Positions 27,755 to 37,278 are shown, counted from the stretch's first letter. The stretch is 64,000 nucleotides of DNA from an uncultured Sutterella sp. (GCA_905197905.1 CAJKAP010000001.1:1-64000); one strand, 5' to 3'. The notes: a model not told the origin generated them from the letters alone. Program-made: numbers and translations.

Positions 27755-27802
27755 ATGATGTGTGCTTTTGAAGCTATCCGAACAGCGACACCCTCTCTTT
27801 AA
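27755..27802 (+). CDS. Possible thrS leader peptide
   Basis: AGGG (27744-27747) precedes ATG ATG at 27755. The 15-codon frame reads MMCAFEAIRTATPSL and ends with TAA at 27800-27802. Two ACA threonine codons lie just before a CCCTCT/AGAGGG hairpin (27791-27812), and a strong terminator follows 43 nt later in front of thrS. This is the layout of an attenuation leader, but the codon bias is modest. Confidence 0.35.
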   Translation: MMCAFEAIRTATPSL

Positions 27803-27844
27803 TGACAGAGGGCGTGGGCGGAGTATTGTCACAACAACTCAGAC

Positions 27845-27876
27845 AAAAAAGCGCGGCTCATGTCCGCGCTTTTTTT
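27845..27876 (+). terminator. Terminator or attenuator in front of thrS
   Basis: AAAAAAGCGCGG and CCGCGCTTTTTT form a 12-bp stem with a 7-nt loop, followed by more T residues. It lies 29 bases before the thrS start, so it must be read through or regulated if the thrS promoter is upstream of it. It may instead just terminate the tRNA-Val transcript. Confidence 0.8.
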
Positions 27877-27904
27877 GTATTTACATTCGATCGAGGTCTC
27901 AAAA

Positions 27905-29824
27905 ATGGTTGCAATTACGTTACCCGACGGTTCCAAACGAGAATTTGAAGGCCCAGTTTCCGTAGCACAAGTGGCTGCAGATATTGGCGCAGGTTTAGCT
28001 AAGGCCGCTTTGGCTGGTCGCGTAGATGACCGCTTGGTGGACTTGTCTTTTGTGGTTGATCACGACGCGAAGGTGAGCATTATCACGGGGCGTGATCCCG
28101 AAGCGCTTGAACTCTTGCGCCACTCCACCGCTCACTTGATGGCTCAGGCTGTGAAACAACTCTTCCCTGAAGCTCAGGTGACGATTGGGCCGGCTATCGA
28201 AAACGGCTTTTACTACGACTTCTCCTACAAGCGTCCTTTCACGCCCGAAGACTTGAAGGCGATTGAAGAACGTATGGACGAAATCGTCAAGCAAGACCTT
28301 CCAGTGGAACGCTCTGAAATGCCACGCGACGAGGCGGTGAAGTTCTTCGAGAACATGGGCGAACACTACAAGGCTGAAATTATCGGCTCTATCCCGCAGG
28401 GTGAAGTGATTTCTCTTTACCGTCAGGGCGACTTCATTGACCTTTGCCGCGGTCCTCACGTGCCGAGCACGGGTCGCTTGAAAGTGCATAAGTTGATGAA
28501 GGTTGCAGGCGCCTACTGGCGTGGTGATAGCAATAACGAAATGCTTCAGCGTATCTACGGTACGGCTTGGGCCAACAAGGAAGATCAGGCAGCCTACTTG
28601 AAGATGCTCGAAGAAGCAGAATTGCGCGACCATCGTCGTTTGGGTAAGGAATTGGATCTCTTCCACCTCCAGGACGAAGCCCCAGGGATGATTTTCTGGC
28701 ACGCTAAAGGCTGGTCCATTTGGCAGGTTGTCGAACAGTATATGCGCCGCGTCTATCAGGACAACGGCTATCAGGAAGTGAAGGCTCCTCAGCTCTTGGA
28801 TCGTTCCTTGTGGGAACGCTCTGGTCACTGGGCCAAGTATCGTGAAAACATGTTCACGACGGAATCGGAAAACCGCTACTACGCGTTGAAGCCGATGAAC
28901 TGCCCGGGTCACATCCAGCTCTTCAATTCCGATTTGCGCAGCTACCGTGATCTTCCTTTCCGTTTGGGTGAATTCGGTCAGTGCCACCGTAACGAACCGT
29001 CTGGTTCCTTGCACGGTATGATGCGTGTTCGCGCCTTCACGCAGGACGATGGTCACATCTTCTGTACGGAAGACCAGATTCTCTCTGAATGCGAAGCCTT
29101 TACTCGCCTCGTGGCTCAGGTCTATAAGGACTTTGGCTTTACGGATATTTCCTACAAGGTGGCTACTCGTCCGGCGATGCGTATCGGTTCGGATGAAACC
29201 TGGGATAAGGCTGAACGTGCTTTGATGCAGTCTTTGGAAGACTTGGGTATCAAGTACGACATCCTTGAAGGCGAAGGCGCTTTCTACGGTCCTAAGGTGG
29301 AATACCACTTGAAGGACTGCTTGGGTCGCTCTTGGCAGTGCGGTACGATTCAGGTCGACTTCCAGATGCCTGGTCGCTTAGGCGCTGAATACGTTGCTGA
29401 AGACAACACCCGCAAGGTTCCAGTGATGTTGCACCGCGCTATCTTGGGTTCCTTGGAACGTTGGATTGGCATGTTGATCGAACACTTTGCTGGCGCCTTC
29501 CCGACCTGGTTGGCTCCGATTCAGGTGGCTGTTGCAAGCATCACCGATGCTCAGTCGGATTACGCCAAGGAAGTGGCACAAAAATTGCACAATGCGCGAA
29601 TTCGTGTGCAATCTGATTTGCGTAGTGAGAAGATTAACTATAAAATTCGCGAATTGAGCCTGCAAAAAATTCCTTACATCCTCGTTGTTGGGGATAAGGA
29701 AAAACAGGCTGGTACGGTTGCCGTCCGCGTACGCGGTGGTAAGGATCTCGGCGTAATGAAGGTTGAGGACTTCCTCAACATGATCGTTGAAGAAAATGCC
29801 ACGCGTGCCGCGTTTGCTCACTAA
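27905..29824 (+). CDS. thrS: Threonyl-tRNA synthetase
   Basis: 639 aa, charges tRNA-Thr. N-terminal TGS domain ([16 protein letters not shown]), editing domain with [11 protein letters not shown] near residue 75 and its C-terminal half near 185, then the class II core with MNCPGH near 335 (zinc ligand Cys), HRNEPSG near 365 and a C-terminal anticodon-binding domain. ATG 27905 with GAGG upstream gives the standard MVAITLPDG start. The 15-residue upstream extension falls in the terminator hairpin and is excluded. First gene of thrS-infC-rpmI-rplT. Confidence 0.97.
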   Translation: MVAITLPDGSKREFEGPVSVAQVAADIGAGLAKAALAGRVDDRLVDLSFVVDHDAKVSIITGRDPEALELLRHSTAHLMAQAVKQLFPEAQVTIGPAIENGFYYDFSYKRPFTPEDLKAIEERMDEIVKQDLPVERSEMPRDEAVKFFENMGEHYKAEIIGSIPQGEVISLYRQGDFIDLCRGPHVPSTGRLKVHKLMKVAGAYWRGDSNNEMLQRIYGTAWANKEDQAAYLKMLEEAELRDHRRLGKELDLFHLQDEAPGMIFWHAKGWSIWQVVEQYMRRVYQDNGYQEVKAPQLLDRSLWERSGHWAKYRENMFTTESENRYYALKPMNCPGHIQLFNSDLRSYRDLPFRLGEFGQCHRNEPSGSLHGMMRVRAFTQDDGHIFCTEDQILSECEAFTRLVAQVYKDFGFTDISYKVATRPAMRIGSDETWDKAERALMQSLEDLGIKYDILEGEGAFYGPKVEYHLKDCLGRSWQCGTIQVDFQMPGRLGAEYVAEDNTRKVPVMLHRAILGSLERWIGMLIEHFAGAFPTWLAPIQVAVASITDAQSDYAKEVAQKLHNARIRVQSDLRSEKINYKIRELSLQKIPYILVVGDKEKQAGTVAVRVRGGKDLGVMKVEDFLNMIVEENATRAAFAH

Positions 29825-29865
29825 AAACGCACGGCAAGAATATTTACTTTTTTAGGAGTAGAGTC

Positions 29866-30387
29866 ATAGCACAAGATCGTAAGCATCGGATCAATCATGA
29901 GATCCGAGTCCCTGAGGTCCGACTGACAGGCGTCGATGGCGCCCAGATCGGTATTGTTCGAACCAGTGAAGCCCTGCGTATGGCTGAAGAAGCCGACGTG
30001 GACTTGGTGGAAGTTGCCCCGAACGCGCAGCCGCCAGTTTGTCGCTTGATGGACTACGGCAAGTTCCGTTACCAGGAACAGAAGAAGGCTCAAGAGGCCA
30101 AGGCGCGTCAGAAGGTTATTCAGGTAAAGGAAGTGAAATTCCGCCCGGTGACCGACGAAAACGACTTCCAGACGAAGCTTCGCAGCCTGGTGCGTTTCTT
30201 AACCGACGGCGACAAGGCCAAGGTGACGTTGCGTTTCCGTGGTCGCGAAATGGCACATCAGCATTTCGGTATGGAGTTGATGAATCGTATTCGTACTGAG
30301 CTCGACGAGATTGCACAGGTTGAACATCAGCCTAAGCTTGAAGGGCGACAGATGATTATGGTTCTGGCTCCTAAAAAGAAGAAATAA
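29866..30387 (+). CDS. infC: Translation initiation factor IF-3 (AUA start codon)
   Basis: 173 aa. IF-3 binds the 30S subunit, prevents premature 50S joining and discriminates against non-AUG starts. The first in-frame ATG (29980) would remove 38 residues of the conserved N-terminal domain. Upstream the frame reads [19 protein letters not shown], the standard IF-3 start, beginning at ATA 29866-29868 with AGGAG seven bases before it. Rare start codons (AUU in E. coli) let IF-3 repress its own translation. C-terminal domain from about residue 85, ending MVLAPKKKK. 41 nt after thrS. Confidence 0.93.
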   Translation: MAQDRKHRINHEIRVPEVRLTGVDGAQIGIVRTSEALRMAEEADVDLVEVAPNAQPPVCRLMDYGKFRYQEQKKAQEAKARQKVIQVKEVKFRPVTDENDFQTKLRSLVRFLTDGDKAKVTLRFRGREMAHQHFGMELMNRIRTELDEIAQVEHQPKLEGRQMIMVLAPKKKK

Positions 30388-30393
30388 TTTTGT

Positions 30394-30521
30394 GCAGAGT
30401 TCTCTTTTTTGAGGTACACTCTGCTCTTTCCCTGAAAAAGTACTCCCTGAACTTTCAGCCGAGTACTTTTTCGGATAACAAGTGGATCATGGGCTAAAGA
30501 AGTCTTTCCATTCTGGGAAAG
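30394..30521 (+). promoter_or_regulatory. Structured leader between infC and rpmI
   Basis: Three hairpins in 169 nt: GCAGAGT/ACTCTGC (30394-30424), a perfect 12-bp GAAAAAGTACTC/GAGTACTTTTTC (30434-30472, 15-nt loop), and CTTTCC/GGAAAG (30504-30521). In E. coli and Bacillus, L20 binds structures here to repress rpmI-rplT. The position fits an L20-controlled leader, though no sequence match to known L20 sites was checked. Confidence 0.5.
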
Positions 30522-30556
30522 CGCCTCTGGTTCATATAATAATGAGGTAACGGCAA

Positions 30557-30754
30557 ATGCCGAAAATGAAAACCAAGCGCGCCGCTGCTAAGCGTTTTAA
30601 GCCGCGCGCTAGTGGCTCGATCAAGCGTGCCCACGCTACGAAGCGTCATATTCTCACGAAGCGTACGACTAAGAACAAGCGTCATCTCCGTGGTATGGTT
30701 GATATCCATGAATCGGATTTGGCATCTGTGCGTCGCATGTTGCCTTACGCGTAA
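30557..30754 (+). CDS. rpmI: 50S ribosomal protein L35
   Basis: 65-aa very basic protein ([15 protein letters not shown] start), the normal L35 length. GAGG lies before the ATG. It is 14 nt upstream of rplT, the conserved arrangement, and follows a structured leader that may be bound by L20. Confidence 0.97.
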   Translation: MPKMKTKRAAAKRFKPRASGSIKRAHATKRHILTKRTTKNKRHLRGMVDIHESDLASVRRMLPYA

Positions 30755-30768
30755 TAGGAGAATAGAGA

Positions 30769-31116
30769 ATGCCCCGAGTTAAGCGTGGTGTGACGGCTCG
30801 TGCCCGTCATAAGAAGATTTTTGCCCTTTCTAAGGGTTTCAGCCTCCGTCGTAACAACGTTTTCCGTGTTGCTAAGCAGGCCGTTATGCGTGCTGGTCAG
30901 TACGCCTACCGTGACCGTCGCAACAAGAAGCGCGTGTTCCGCCGTCTCTGGATTGCTCGTATCAACGCTGGTACGCGCGCCAACGGCTTGACGTACTCCG
31001 TTTTCATGAACGGTTTGCGCAAGGCGGGTATCGCTTTGGACCGCAAGGTTCTTGCTGATATGGCTGTGTATGACAAGGACGGTTTCGCCGCTCTTGTTGC
31101 TCAGATCAAGGGCTAA
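30769..31116 (+). CDS. rplT: 50S ribosomal protein L20
   Basis: 115 aa, slightly shorter than the usual 117-119. [16 protein letters not shown] start and the [16 protein letters not shown] core are diagnostic. An early 23S rRNA-binding assembly protein and, in several bacteria, translational repressor of its own operon. Two hairpins follow, the second (31188-31213) with a long T tail, so transcription of thrS-infC-rpmI-rplT likely ends here, before pheS. Confidence 0.97.
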   Translation: MPRVKRGVTARARHKKIFALSKGFSLRRNNVFRVAKQAVMRAGQYAYRDRRNKKRVFRRLWIARINAGTRANGLTYSVFMNGLRKAGIALDRKVLADMAVYDKDGFAALVAQIKG

Positions 31117-31184
31117 TTCACTTCTCTGAAGTGAGTAGCCAGAAGAAAAAGAGAGCAATCCTTTTTCTTCTACTGCAGCAAAAG

Positions 31185-31220
31185 AAAAGAGAGATTCTAA
31201 TTCGGGTCTCTCTTTTTTTT
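31185..31220 (+). terminator. Terminator after rplT
   Basis: AGAGAGA (31188-31194) pairs with TCTCTCT (31207-31213), followed by TTTTTTTA. A second stem, GAAGAAAAA/TTTTTCTTC, at 31142-31170 lies just upstream. Confidence 0.8.
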
Positions 31221-31309
31221 ATCCTAAAATTGGGTATTTTGACCTAAGTAGGTGATAAATAGGGAAAAAGTTCCCCGATTTTGGTATTTTCGTTGTAAAA
31301 TAGAAAATT

Positions 31310-31387
31310 CCTCACCCCCGAGAAGAGGTGACTTTTGGGGTAATGAGGTTCGAGAGTATTTGAATGAGTAGAGGGGGTTGCCCCTCT
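31310..31387 (+). promoter_or_regulatory. Candidate attenuator region in front of pheST
   Basis: AGAGGGG-GTTG-CCCCTCT (31370-31387) followed by TTTTGATTT is a terminator-like hairpin. Upstream, CCTCACCCC (31310-31318) can pair either with GGTGA (31327-31331) or with GGGG/TGAGG (31337-31348), so alternative folds exist. A short frame from GTG 31328 (MTFGVMRFESI, two Phe codons) ends just before the hairpin. In E. coli pheST is controlled by a Phe leader (pheM). Equivalence here is inference. Confidence 0.4.
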
Positions 31388-31555
31388 TTTGATTTAAGTT
31401 CTTTCCTCTCTGGCAGGCTTTTCGCGCTAGAGAGTATTGAGAAGAACAGGATTGACGCCGTTTTTCCGCTTGTGATGAATGGGCACAGAGAGCTTGAAGT
31501 ACTTCAGGATTTTGTGTCGTGTTATGAAGAGCAGAGAGCGGCATTTATGATTTAA
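31364..31555 (+). CDS. Small ORF of unknown function before pheS
   Basis: 63 codons, starting ATG 31364 directly after a TGA stop (TGAATG) with GAGAG seven bases upstream and ending 19 nt before pheS. Six Phe codons are spread along it, more than average. I recognise no family. It may be a pheST leader frame, a small protein, or chance, since the first 24 bases coincide with the terminator-like hairpin. Confidence 0.25.
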   Translation: MSRGGCPSFDLSSFLSGRLFALESIEKNRIDAVFPLVMNGHRELEVLQDFVSCYEEQRAAFMI

Positions 31556-31574
31556 CGTTGTCGGAATATTTACT

Positions 31575-32591
31575 ATGCAGGATCTTACTGAACTTGTTGA
31601 GTCCGCTCGACAGGATTTTGCCAAGGCCGAACAAGCTGCTGCACTTGAAGATGCAAAGGCTCGCTACGTTGGCAAAACGGGCGTCATCACGTTGATGTCC
31701 AAAGAATTAGGGAAACTTTCCCCCGAAGAACGTCGCACCCGTGGTCAGCAGATTCACCAAGCTCGCACCGCGATTGAAGAAGCTTTGAACGCTCGTCGTC
31801 AGCAAATCGCTGACGCCGCGCTTGCCGCTAAGTTGGCAAGCGAAGCGATCGATGTGACCTTGCCTGGTCGCGCTCGCAGTGCTGGCGGTATCCACCCGGT
31901 GATTCGCACCTGGATTCGTATCGAAGAAATTTTCCGCTCCATCGGCTTTGAGGTGGCTGATGGTCCTGAAATTGAAAGCGATTGGTTTAGCTTTACCGCC
32001 CTTAACAACCCTCCTAACCATCCTGCCCGTTCGATGCAGGATACGTTCTACGTGGATCGTAAGGACGAAGAAGACCGTGCCTTGCCGTTGCGCCCGCACA
32101 CTTCTCCGATGCAGGTGCGCTATGCCCGTACGCATGAAGCACCGATCAAGGTGATTGCGCCGGGTCGTACCTATCGCGTGGACTCTGACGCAACGCACTC
32201 CCCGATGTTCCATCAGGTCGAAGGTCTTTGGATCGGTGACGATGTGAGCTTCACGGACTTGAAGGGCGTTTACAGCAACTTCTTGCGTCGTTTCTTTGAA
32301 ACGGACGACTTGGTGGTGCGTTTCCGTCCTAGCTACTTCCCGTTCACAGAACCGAGCGTGGAAGTGGACATGATGTTCACGAGTGGCCCGCGCAAGGGCA
32401 AATGGCTCGAAATTTCGGGTGCAGGTGAAGTGCATCCCAACGTCGTTCGCAACTTTGGCTTAGACCCTGAAAAGCACATTGGCTTTGCTTTTGGCTCGGG
32501 TCTGGAACGCCTGACGATGTTGCGCTACGGCATTGACGATTTGCGCTTGTTCTTTGAGGGTGATCTGCGTTTCTTGCACCAGTTCAACTAA
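31575..32591 (+). CDS. pheS: Phenylalanyl-tRNA synthetase alpha subunit
   Basis: 338 aa, catalytic subunit of the (alpha-beta)2 enzyme. N-terminal coiled coil that contacts tRNA-Phe (about residues 1-90), then the class II core: motif 1 around [14 protein letters not shown] near 100, motif 2 in [12 protein letters not shown] near 212 and motif 3 in [15 protein letters not shown] near 310. It precedes pheT by 35 nt. The upstream 450 nt contain a terminator and a candidate attenuator. Confidence 0.97.
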   Translation: MQDLTELVESARQDFAKAEQAAALEDAKARYVGKTGVITLMSKELGKLSPEERRTRGQQIHQARTAIEEALNARRQQIADAALAAKLASEAIDVTLPGRARSAGGIHPVIRTWIRIEEIFRSIGFEVADGPEIESDWFSFTALNNPPNHPARSMQDTFYVDRKDEEDRALPLRPHTSPMQVRYARTHEAPIKVIAPGRTYRVDSDATHSPMFHQVEGLWIGDDVSFTDLKGVYSNFLRRFFETDDLVVRFRPSYFPFTEPSVEVDMMFTSGPRKGKWLEISGAGEVHPNVVRNFGLDPEKHIGFAFGSGLERLTMLRYGIDDLRLFFEGDLRFLHQFN

Positions 32592-32626
32592 TCTCGATCT
32601 GCATTGACTGAACAGAGGAAAAAATT

Positions 32627-35044
32627 ATGCTGTTTACTGAAGAATGGCTTCGTCAGTATGTGAATCCAGCGTTGAGCACTGAAGAGTTAGCTGAAACGTT
32701 GACCATGTCTGGCCTTGAAGTGGAAGAAGTCACTCGCCTTGCCCCCGATTTTACGGGAGTGGTGGTCGCTGAAGTGGTTTCTTGTCGCGATCATGAAAAT
32801 TCTGATCACTTGCATGTGTGCGAAGTGAACGCTGGCACTGGCGAATTGCTCCAAATCGTTTGCGGTGCGCCCAATGTGCGCGCTGGAATCAAAGTGCCTT
32901 GCGCTTTGATTGGTGCTGAATTACCTGGTGGTTTCCAGATTAAGAAATCGAAGTTGCGTGGTGAACTCTCCTTCGGGATGCTTTGCTCGGCTCGTGAATT
33001 GGGTACGAGTGAAGATCACAATGGTTTGTGGATTCTCCCGGATGATGCCCCTGTTGGGATGAATATTCGCGAGTACGCTCACCTCGATGATGCGCGTATT
33101 GAAATCAAGTTGACGCCGAACCGTGGTGACGCATTGTCGCTTATCGGCGTGGCTCGTGACTTGCACGCTGCAACGGGCGCTGATTTGAAGTTGCCGGAAA
33201 TGACACCAGTGGCTCCGACCTGCGAATGCAAACTCCCCGTGAAGGTGGAAGCACCTGACTTGTGCGGTCGCTTTGCGGGTCGCGTAATTCGTGGCTTGAA
33301 TGCTAAAGCCAAGACCCCTGATTGGATGGTTCGCCGCTTGGAAGCCGCTGGACTTCGTCATATTTCCGCCTTGGTGGATATCTCGAACTACGCCATGCTG
33401 GAACTTGGTCGTCCCTCGCACTTCTTCGACCTGAAGAAGCTCGAGTCTGATCATTTGACGGTTCGTTGGGCTCGCGAAGGCGAACAGGTGAAGTTGTTGA
33501 ATGAACAAACGATCGAACTCACCCCTTACTATGGTGTGGTTTGTGATGGTGATCGCCCAGAATGCATCGCTGGCATTATGGGTGGTGAAGCTTCTGCAAT
33601 TTCTGAAGACACCGCCGATCTCTTTATTGAAATGGCCTTCTGGCATCCTGTGAGTATTCAGGGACGTTGCCGTCGTCTCAACTTCTCCACCGATGCTGCT
33701 CACCGCTTTGAACGTGGTGTGGACTTCGGCAGCAACGTCGAACACATGGAATATGTGACGCGTTTGGTGCTCGATATCTGTGGCACGCCCGAAACGAAGG
33801 TGGGTCCAGTTGATGACCAGATTATCAATTTGCCGCAACGCTCTGAAGTGACGATGCGTGTGGCTCGTTGCCGCAAGGTGGTGGGTATCGATATTCCTGT
33901 GGAAGCGATGGAAAACACCTTCAAGCGCTTAGGTTTTGAATACCGCTTTGATGGTGAAGTCTTCACGGTGAAGTCTCCGAGCTATCGTTTTGACATTGAA
34001 ATTGAAGAAGATTTGATCGAAGAAGTGGCTCGTCTTTATGGCTACGAAAAGTTGCCAGATCGTCCGCCACTTGCTCGTATCGCGATGAAGGCTGCTCGCG
34101 AAGATTCTCGCTCCGGCCACGATTTGCGTCGTGAAATGGCGGGCTTGGGTTATCAGGAATTGATTAACTTCTCCTTCGTGCCAGAAGCCTGGGAAAAAGA
34201 CTTCGCGGGTAACGAACACCCGATTCGATTGTTGAACCCGATCGCCTCGCAGTTGTCGGTGATGAGAACACAAATGATCGGCAGTTTGGTCGACATTCTC
34301 AAGTACAACTTGAACCGCAAGGCCGAACGTGTGCGCATTTTTGAATTGGGTCGCGTCTTCTTGCCGGATCCTACCATCAATGATGGTCCTTGGTCTGTGA
34401 AGGGGATCAACCAGCCGCAGCGTATTGCTGGCTTGGCTTACGGTGATGTGAACGATCCTCAATGGGGCGAACCTGCTCGTCGCGTTGACTTCTTTGACGT
34501 GAAGGGTGATGTGGAACGTTTGGTGGCACCGCTTCATGCACGTTTTGTGCGCGAAGAGATTCCTGCTTTCCACCCAGGTCGTTCTGCCGCGATTTACGTG
34601 GGTGAACGCCGCGTTGGTGTGATTGGTGAATTGCATCCCCGCTTAGCGCAGACCTATGATTTACCGCACTCGCCAGTCGTCTTTGAAATTGATGTGGCCC
34701 CGATCTGCTCGGTCTATGTACCGCACTACACGCCGGTGAGCAAGTTCCAGCCGATGCGCCGTGATATTGCCGTGGTGGTACCTGCGGATATGGAAGTGCA
34801 GACGCTCTTTAACGCTATGCAAAAAGCTCGTTTGGGCGACGTGCGTACGGCGCCTGTCAGCGATATTCGTCTCTTTGACTTGTATCGCCCGACAGACGGC
34901 GAACATAAGGATGAAAAGTCCTTGGCCTTTACACTCGAATTAGTGTCGACCTCGGAAGAAGCGCTCTCCGAACAGGACGCTGATGCCGCTGTGCAAGGTA
35001 TCGTCGAAGCTCTCACACTTGTGGGCGCTCGTCTGCGTAGCTAA
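32627..35044 (+). CDS. pheT: Phenylalanyl-tRNA synthetase beta subunit
   Basis: 805 aa. The domains follow the family order: tRNA-binding (EMAP-like) domain near residues 40-150 (VVVAEVVSCRDHENSDHLHVC), B3/B4 editing domain from about 210-370, B5 domain near 400-475, catalytic-like core, and a C-terminal ferredoxin-like anticodon-binding domain from about 710 (YVPHYTPVSKFQPMRRDIAVV). Forms the holoenzyme with PheS. ihfA follows after a 100-nt structured gap, matching the pheST-ihfA order. Confidence 0.97.
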   Translation: MLFTEEWLRQYVNPALSTEELAETLTMSGLEVEEVTRLAPDFTGVVVAEVVSCRDHENSDHLHVCEVNAGTGELLQIVCGAPNVRAGIKVPCALIGAELPGGFQIKKSKLRGELSFGMLCSARELGTSEDHNGLWILPDDAPVGMNIREYAHLDDARIEIKLTPNRGDALSLIGVARDLHAATGADLKLPEMTPVAPTCECKLPVKVEAPDLCGRFAGRVIRGLNAKAKTPDWMVRRLEAAGLRHISALVDISNYAMLELGRPSHFFDLKKLESDHLTVRWAREGEQVKLLNEQTIELTPYYGVVCDGDRPECIAGIMGGEASAISEDTADLFIEMAFWHPVSIQGRCRRLNFSTDAAHRFERGVDFGSNVEHMEYVTRLVLDICGTPETKVGPVDDQIINLPQRSEVTMRVARCRKVVGIDIPVEAMENTFKRLGFEYRFDGEVFTVKSPSYRFDIEIEEDLIEEVARLYGYEKLPDRPPLARIAMKAAREDSRSGHDLRREMAGLGYQELINFSFVPEAWEKDFAGNEHPIRLLNPIASQLSVMRTQMIGSLVDILKYNLNRKAERVRIFELGRVFLPDPTINDGPWSVKGINQPQRIAGLAYGDVNDPQWGEPARRVDFFDVKGDVERLVAPLHARFVREEIPAFHPGRSAAIYVGERRVGVIGELHPRLAQTYDLPHSPVVFEIDVAPICSVYVPHYTPVSKFQPMRRDIAVVVPADMEVQTLFNAMQKARLGDVRTAPVSDIRLFDLYRPTDGEHKDEKSLAFTLELVSTSEEALSEQDADAAVQGIVEALTLVGARLRS

Positions 35045-35048
35045 GAAA

Positions 35049-35099
35049 AAAAGGCCTATTGCAAAGAGGTCTCTTGAAAAAGGGACCTCTTCGAAGGCC
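35049..35099. other. Nested hairpin between pheT and ihfA
   Basis: GGCC (35053-35056/35096-35099) encloses AAGAGGTC/GACCTCTT. A run of seven A residues lies on its left, so only the minus-strand transcript would have a U-tract. On the plus strand it may act as a processing or pausing site. Confidence 0.4.
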
Positions 35100-35145
35100 A
35101 AAGAGATTATTTGTTATTGAACCCTCTTACTGTTAATTGCAATTT

Positions 35146-35547
35146 ATGACTGTCGAGAAAACGCCAGCAAGAGCAGCTGTTGCCGCCACATTAACCCGAG
35201 CCGACCTCATCGAGAGCTTGGCTTCTAATCTTTCTTTAGACCGCCAAATCTCTGCGCAGATGGTGGATACGTTTTTTAATGAAGTTGTTGATGCCCTGAC
35301 CTCTGGCGCAACGGTGAAATTACCGGGGCTAGGGAACTTTATGGTGCGCGATAAGAAGTCTCGCCCAGGTCGCAATCTGCGCACTGGCGAGCTTGTGATG
35401 ATTGATGACCGTCGCGTGGTGGTATTCCACCCGTCGACGTTGCTCTCGAATCGCGTCAGTGACAACTTGATTCCTAAGGGATTGATCATTAATCCGAGCA
35501 AGGTTCGCAACAAAAAGAGCGAAGCTGCTGAGGATGATGAAGAATAA
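35146..35547 (+). CDS. ihfA: Integration host factor alpha subunit
   Basis: 133 aa from ATG 35146. DNA-bending HU/IHF protein: TLTRADLIESLASNLSL helix region near residue 14, VKLPGLGNFMVRDKKSRPGRNLRTGE arm region starting near 65 (split here as the conserved GNF and RPGRN). An acidic C-terminal extension (KSEAAEDDEE) is longer than in E. coli. A TTG nine bases upstream is possible. No Shine-Dalgarno is visible. TTGTTA/TTAATT (35111-35138) could place the transcript start almost at the ATG, giving a leaderless mRNA, in addition to read-through from pheT. Confidence 0.93.
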   Translation: MTVEKTPARAAVAATLTRADLIESLASNLSLDRQISAQMVDTFFNEVVDALTSGATVKLPGLGNFMVRDKKSRPGRNLRTGELVMIDDRRVVVFHPSTLLSNRVSDNLIPKGLIINPSKVRNKKSEAAEDDEE

Positions 35548-35665
35548 TTCGCTTCGGGAAGGAATGCGAAGCGAAAGAAAGGAAGGCTCTTGAATATCCC
35601 ATAAAGTTGGTATTGTTCGAGAAGAATCTTTCTTTTTAGTCAAGATTCCTATATACTTATGGTCT

Positions 35666-35744
<79 letters not shown>

Positions 35745-35755
35745 AATTCCAGGAA

Positions 35756-35787
35756 AGAGAGTTAGAGTAATCTAGCTCTCTTTTTTA
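35756..35787 (+). terminator. Terminator after tRNA-Pro
   Basis: AGAGAG and CTCTCT with an inner TAGA-GTAA-TCTA stem, followed by TTTTTTATT. Confidence 0.85.
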
Positions 35788-35967
35788 TTGCCTATTTTCG
35801 AGAAGTCGCTTCACGTAAACCGCTAAGAGAAATTGCCTAGAGTGCAAAAAAACGCCCTCAGAATCCCCCGAACGGATTACTTTTAGCACATAATTTTTTA
35901 CATTCCCCAAAAAAGTTTGCCGCTCTAGCAAACATCCCTCTTTTTTACGCCTGAGTCAGGAGTCATC

Positions 35968-37278
35968 GTGGAGTTACTTCTTAATCCGATTATTATTTCC
36001 GTGGTCTTGCTCTGCGTGTTGTGTTTAGCCAAGGTCAACGTGTTGATTGCCTTGATTATCGCCGCACTCTCTGCAGGGTTGAGCGGTGGGTTGGGTCTCA
36101 CGAAATCGATGGAAATTCTCTCCAACGGTTTTAGTTCCAATGCCACAACCGCGCTCTCCTACATTTTGTTAGGCACCTTTGCCGTTGGCATTGCCCAGAC
36201 AGGGTTGATGCAAATGTTGGTGCGCTGGATTGGTCGTCGTGTCGGGACGAAACCAAAAATTTTTTGTTTCATCATCGCGTTTATCGCCTGCTTGTCGCAG
36301 AACGTCGTTCCAGTGCATATTGCCTTTATTCCGCTCTTAATTCCGCCACTCCTCTCGCTGATGAACAAAATGAAGCTTGACCGCCGTGCGGTGGCTTGTG
36401 CGTTAGGCTTTGGTTTAACAGCTCCTTATATCTCCTTGCCAGTGGGCTTCGGCCTTATCTTCCAGGGTATCGTTGCAGACAATATGACCTCTAACGGTAT
36501 GCCGGTGACGGTTTCTGATGTCGCGTCTGTGGCGTGGATCGGTGGTCTTTCGATGGTGGTCGGTTTGGTGTTGGCCGTTTTCTATTATGGTCGCGCTCGT
36601 ACCTATAAAGACATCGCGATGCCAGGTACCGAAAACGTGATGCGAGAAGAGGATCTCTCGTTTAATAAGAAGCACATCATGATGCTCTTAGCGATTCTGA
36701 TCGCCGTTGTCGTTCAGTTGACCTTGGAGTCGCTTCCGCTCGCAGCCTTGGTGGGCTTGATTGTGATGTTTATCGGTGGAGCCTTCCGCTTTGATAAGCT
36801 CGATGAACACATCTCTAGCGGGATCTCCATGATGGGCTTGATTGCTTTCGTGATGTTGATCGCTGGTGGTTATGCGGCCATTTTGAAAGGGACAAATGCG
36901 GTTCCTGTTCTCGTGGAAAGTGTTGTGCCCTTGATTGGCGAAAGTAAGTGGGTCGCCGCAACGATCATTACGCTCATTGGGCTTTTAGTGACGATGGGGA
37001 TTGGGACGAGCTTTGGGACGGTGCCTATTCTCGCGGTGATCTATGTGCCGCTTTGCGCTGCGGTGGGCTTCTCCGTACCAGCAACCATCCTTTTGATGAC
37101 GATTGCTGGCGCTTTGGGTGACGCGGGCTCGCCTGCTTCGGATAGTACCTTAGGGCCAACGAGTGGTTTGAACGCGGACGGACAGCACAATCATATTTGG
37201 GACACTTGCGTGCCGACCTTTATGGCCTTTAATGTGCCGCTCCTGATCGCGGGGATCGTGGTTGCACAGTTCATCTAA
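35968..37278 (+). CDS. Na+/H+ antiporter-family membrane carrier
   Basis: 436 aa, about 11-12 hydrophobic segments. It resembles the IT-superfamily carriers annotated as Na+/H+ antiporter or amino acid permease (YuiF/HI0092-like; NhaC-related): paired LSQNVVPVHIAFIPLLIPP near residue 110 and GALGDAGSPASDSTLGPTSG near 385 are the re-entrant-loop type motifs. Substrate unknown. Alternatives are histidine or gluconate-type transport. GTG start with CAGGAG upstream. Single gene with its own terminator, preceded by an unusual A/T-rich 180-bp region. Confidence 0.85.
   Translation: MELLLNPIIISVVLLCVLCLAKVNVLIALIIAALSAGLSGGLGLTKSMEILSNGFSSNATTALSYILLGTFAVGIAQTGLMQMLVRWIGRRVGTKPKIFCFIIAFIACLSQNVVPVHIAFIPLLIPPLLSLMNKMKLDRRAVACALGFGLTAPYISLPVGFGLIFQGIVADNMTSNGMPVTVSDVASVAWIGGLSMVVGLVLAVFYYGRARTYKDIAMPGTENVMREEDLSFNKKHIMMLLAILIAVVVQLTLESLPLAALVGLIVMFIGGAFRFDKLDEHISSGISMMGLIAFVMLIAGGYAAILKGTNAVPVLVESVVPLIGESKWVAATIITLIGLLVTMGIGTSFGTVPILAVIYVPLCAAVGFSVPATILLMTIAGALGDAGSPASDSTLGPTSGLNADGQHNHIWDTCVPTFMAFNVPLLIAGIVVAQFI

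Noticed and set aside
27995..29308. Long open frame (437 codons) on the minus strand of thrS
   Set aside because: Shadow of thrS codon bias: thrS on the other strand carries complete family motifs over the same bases.
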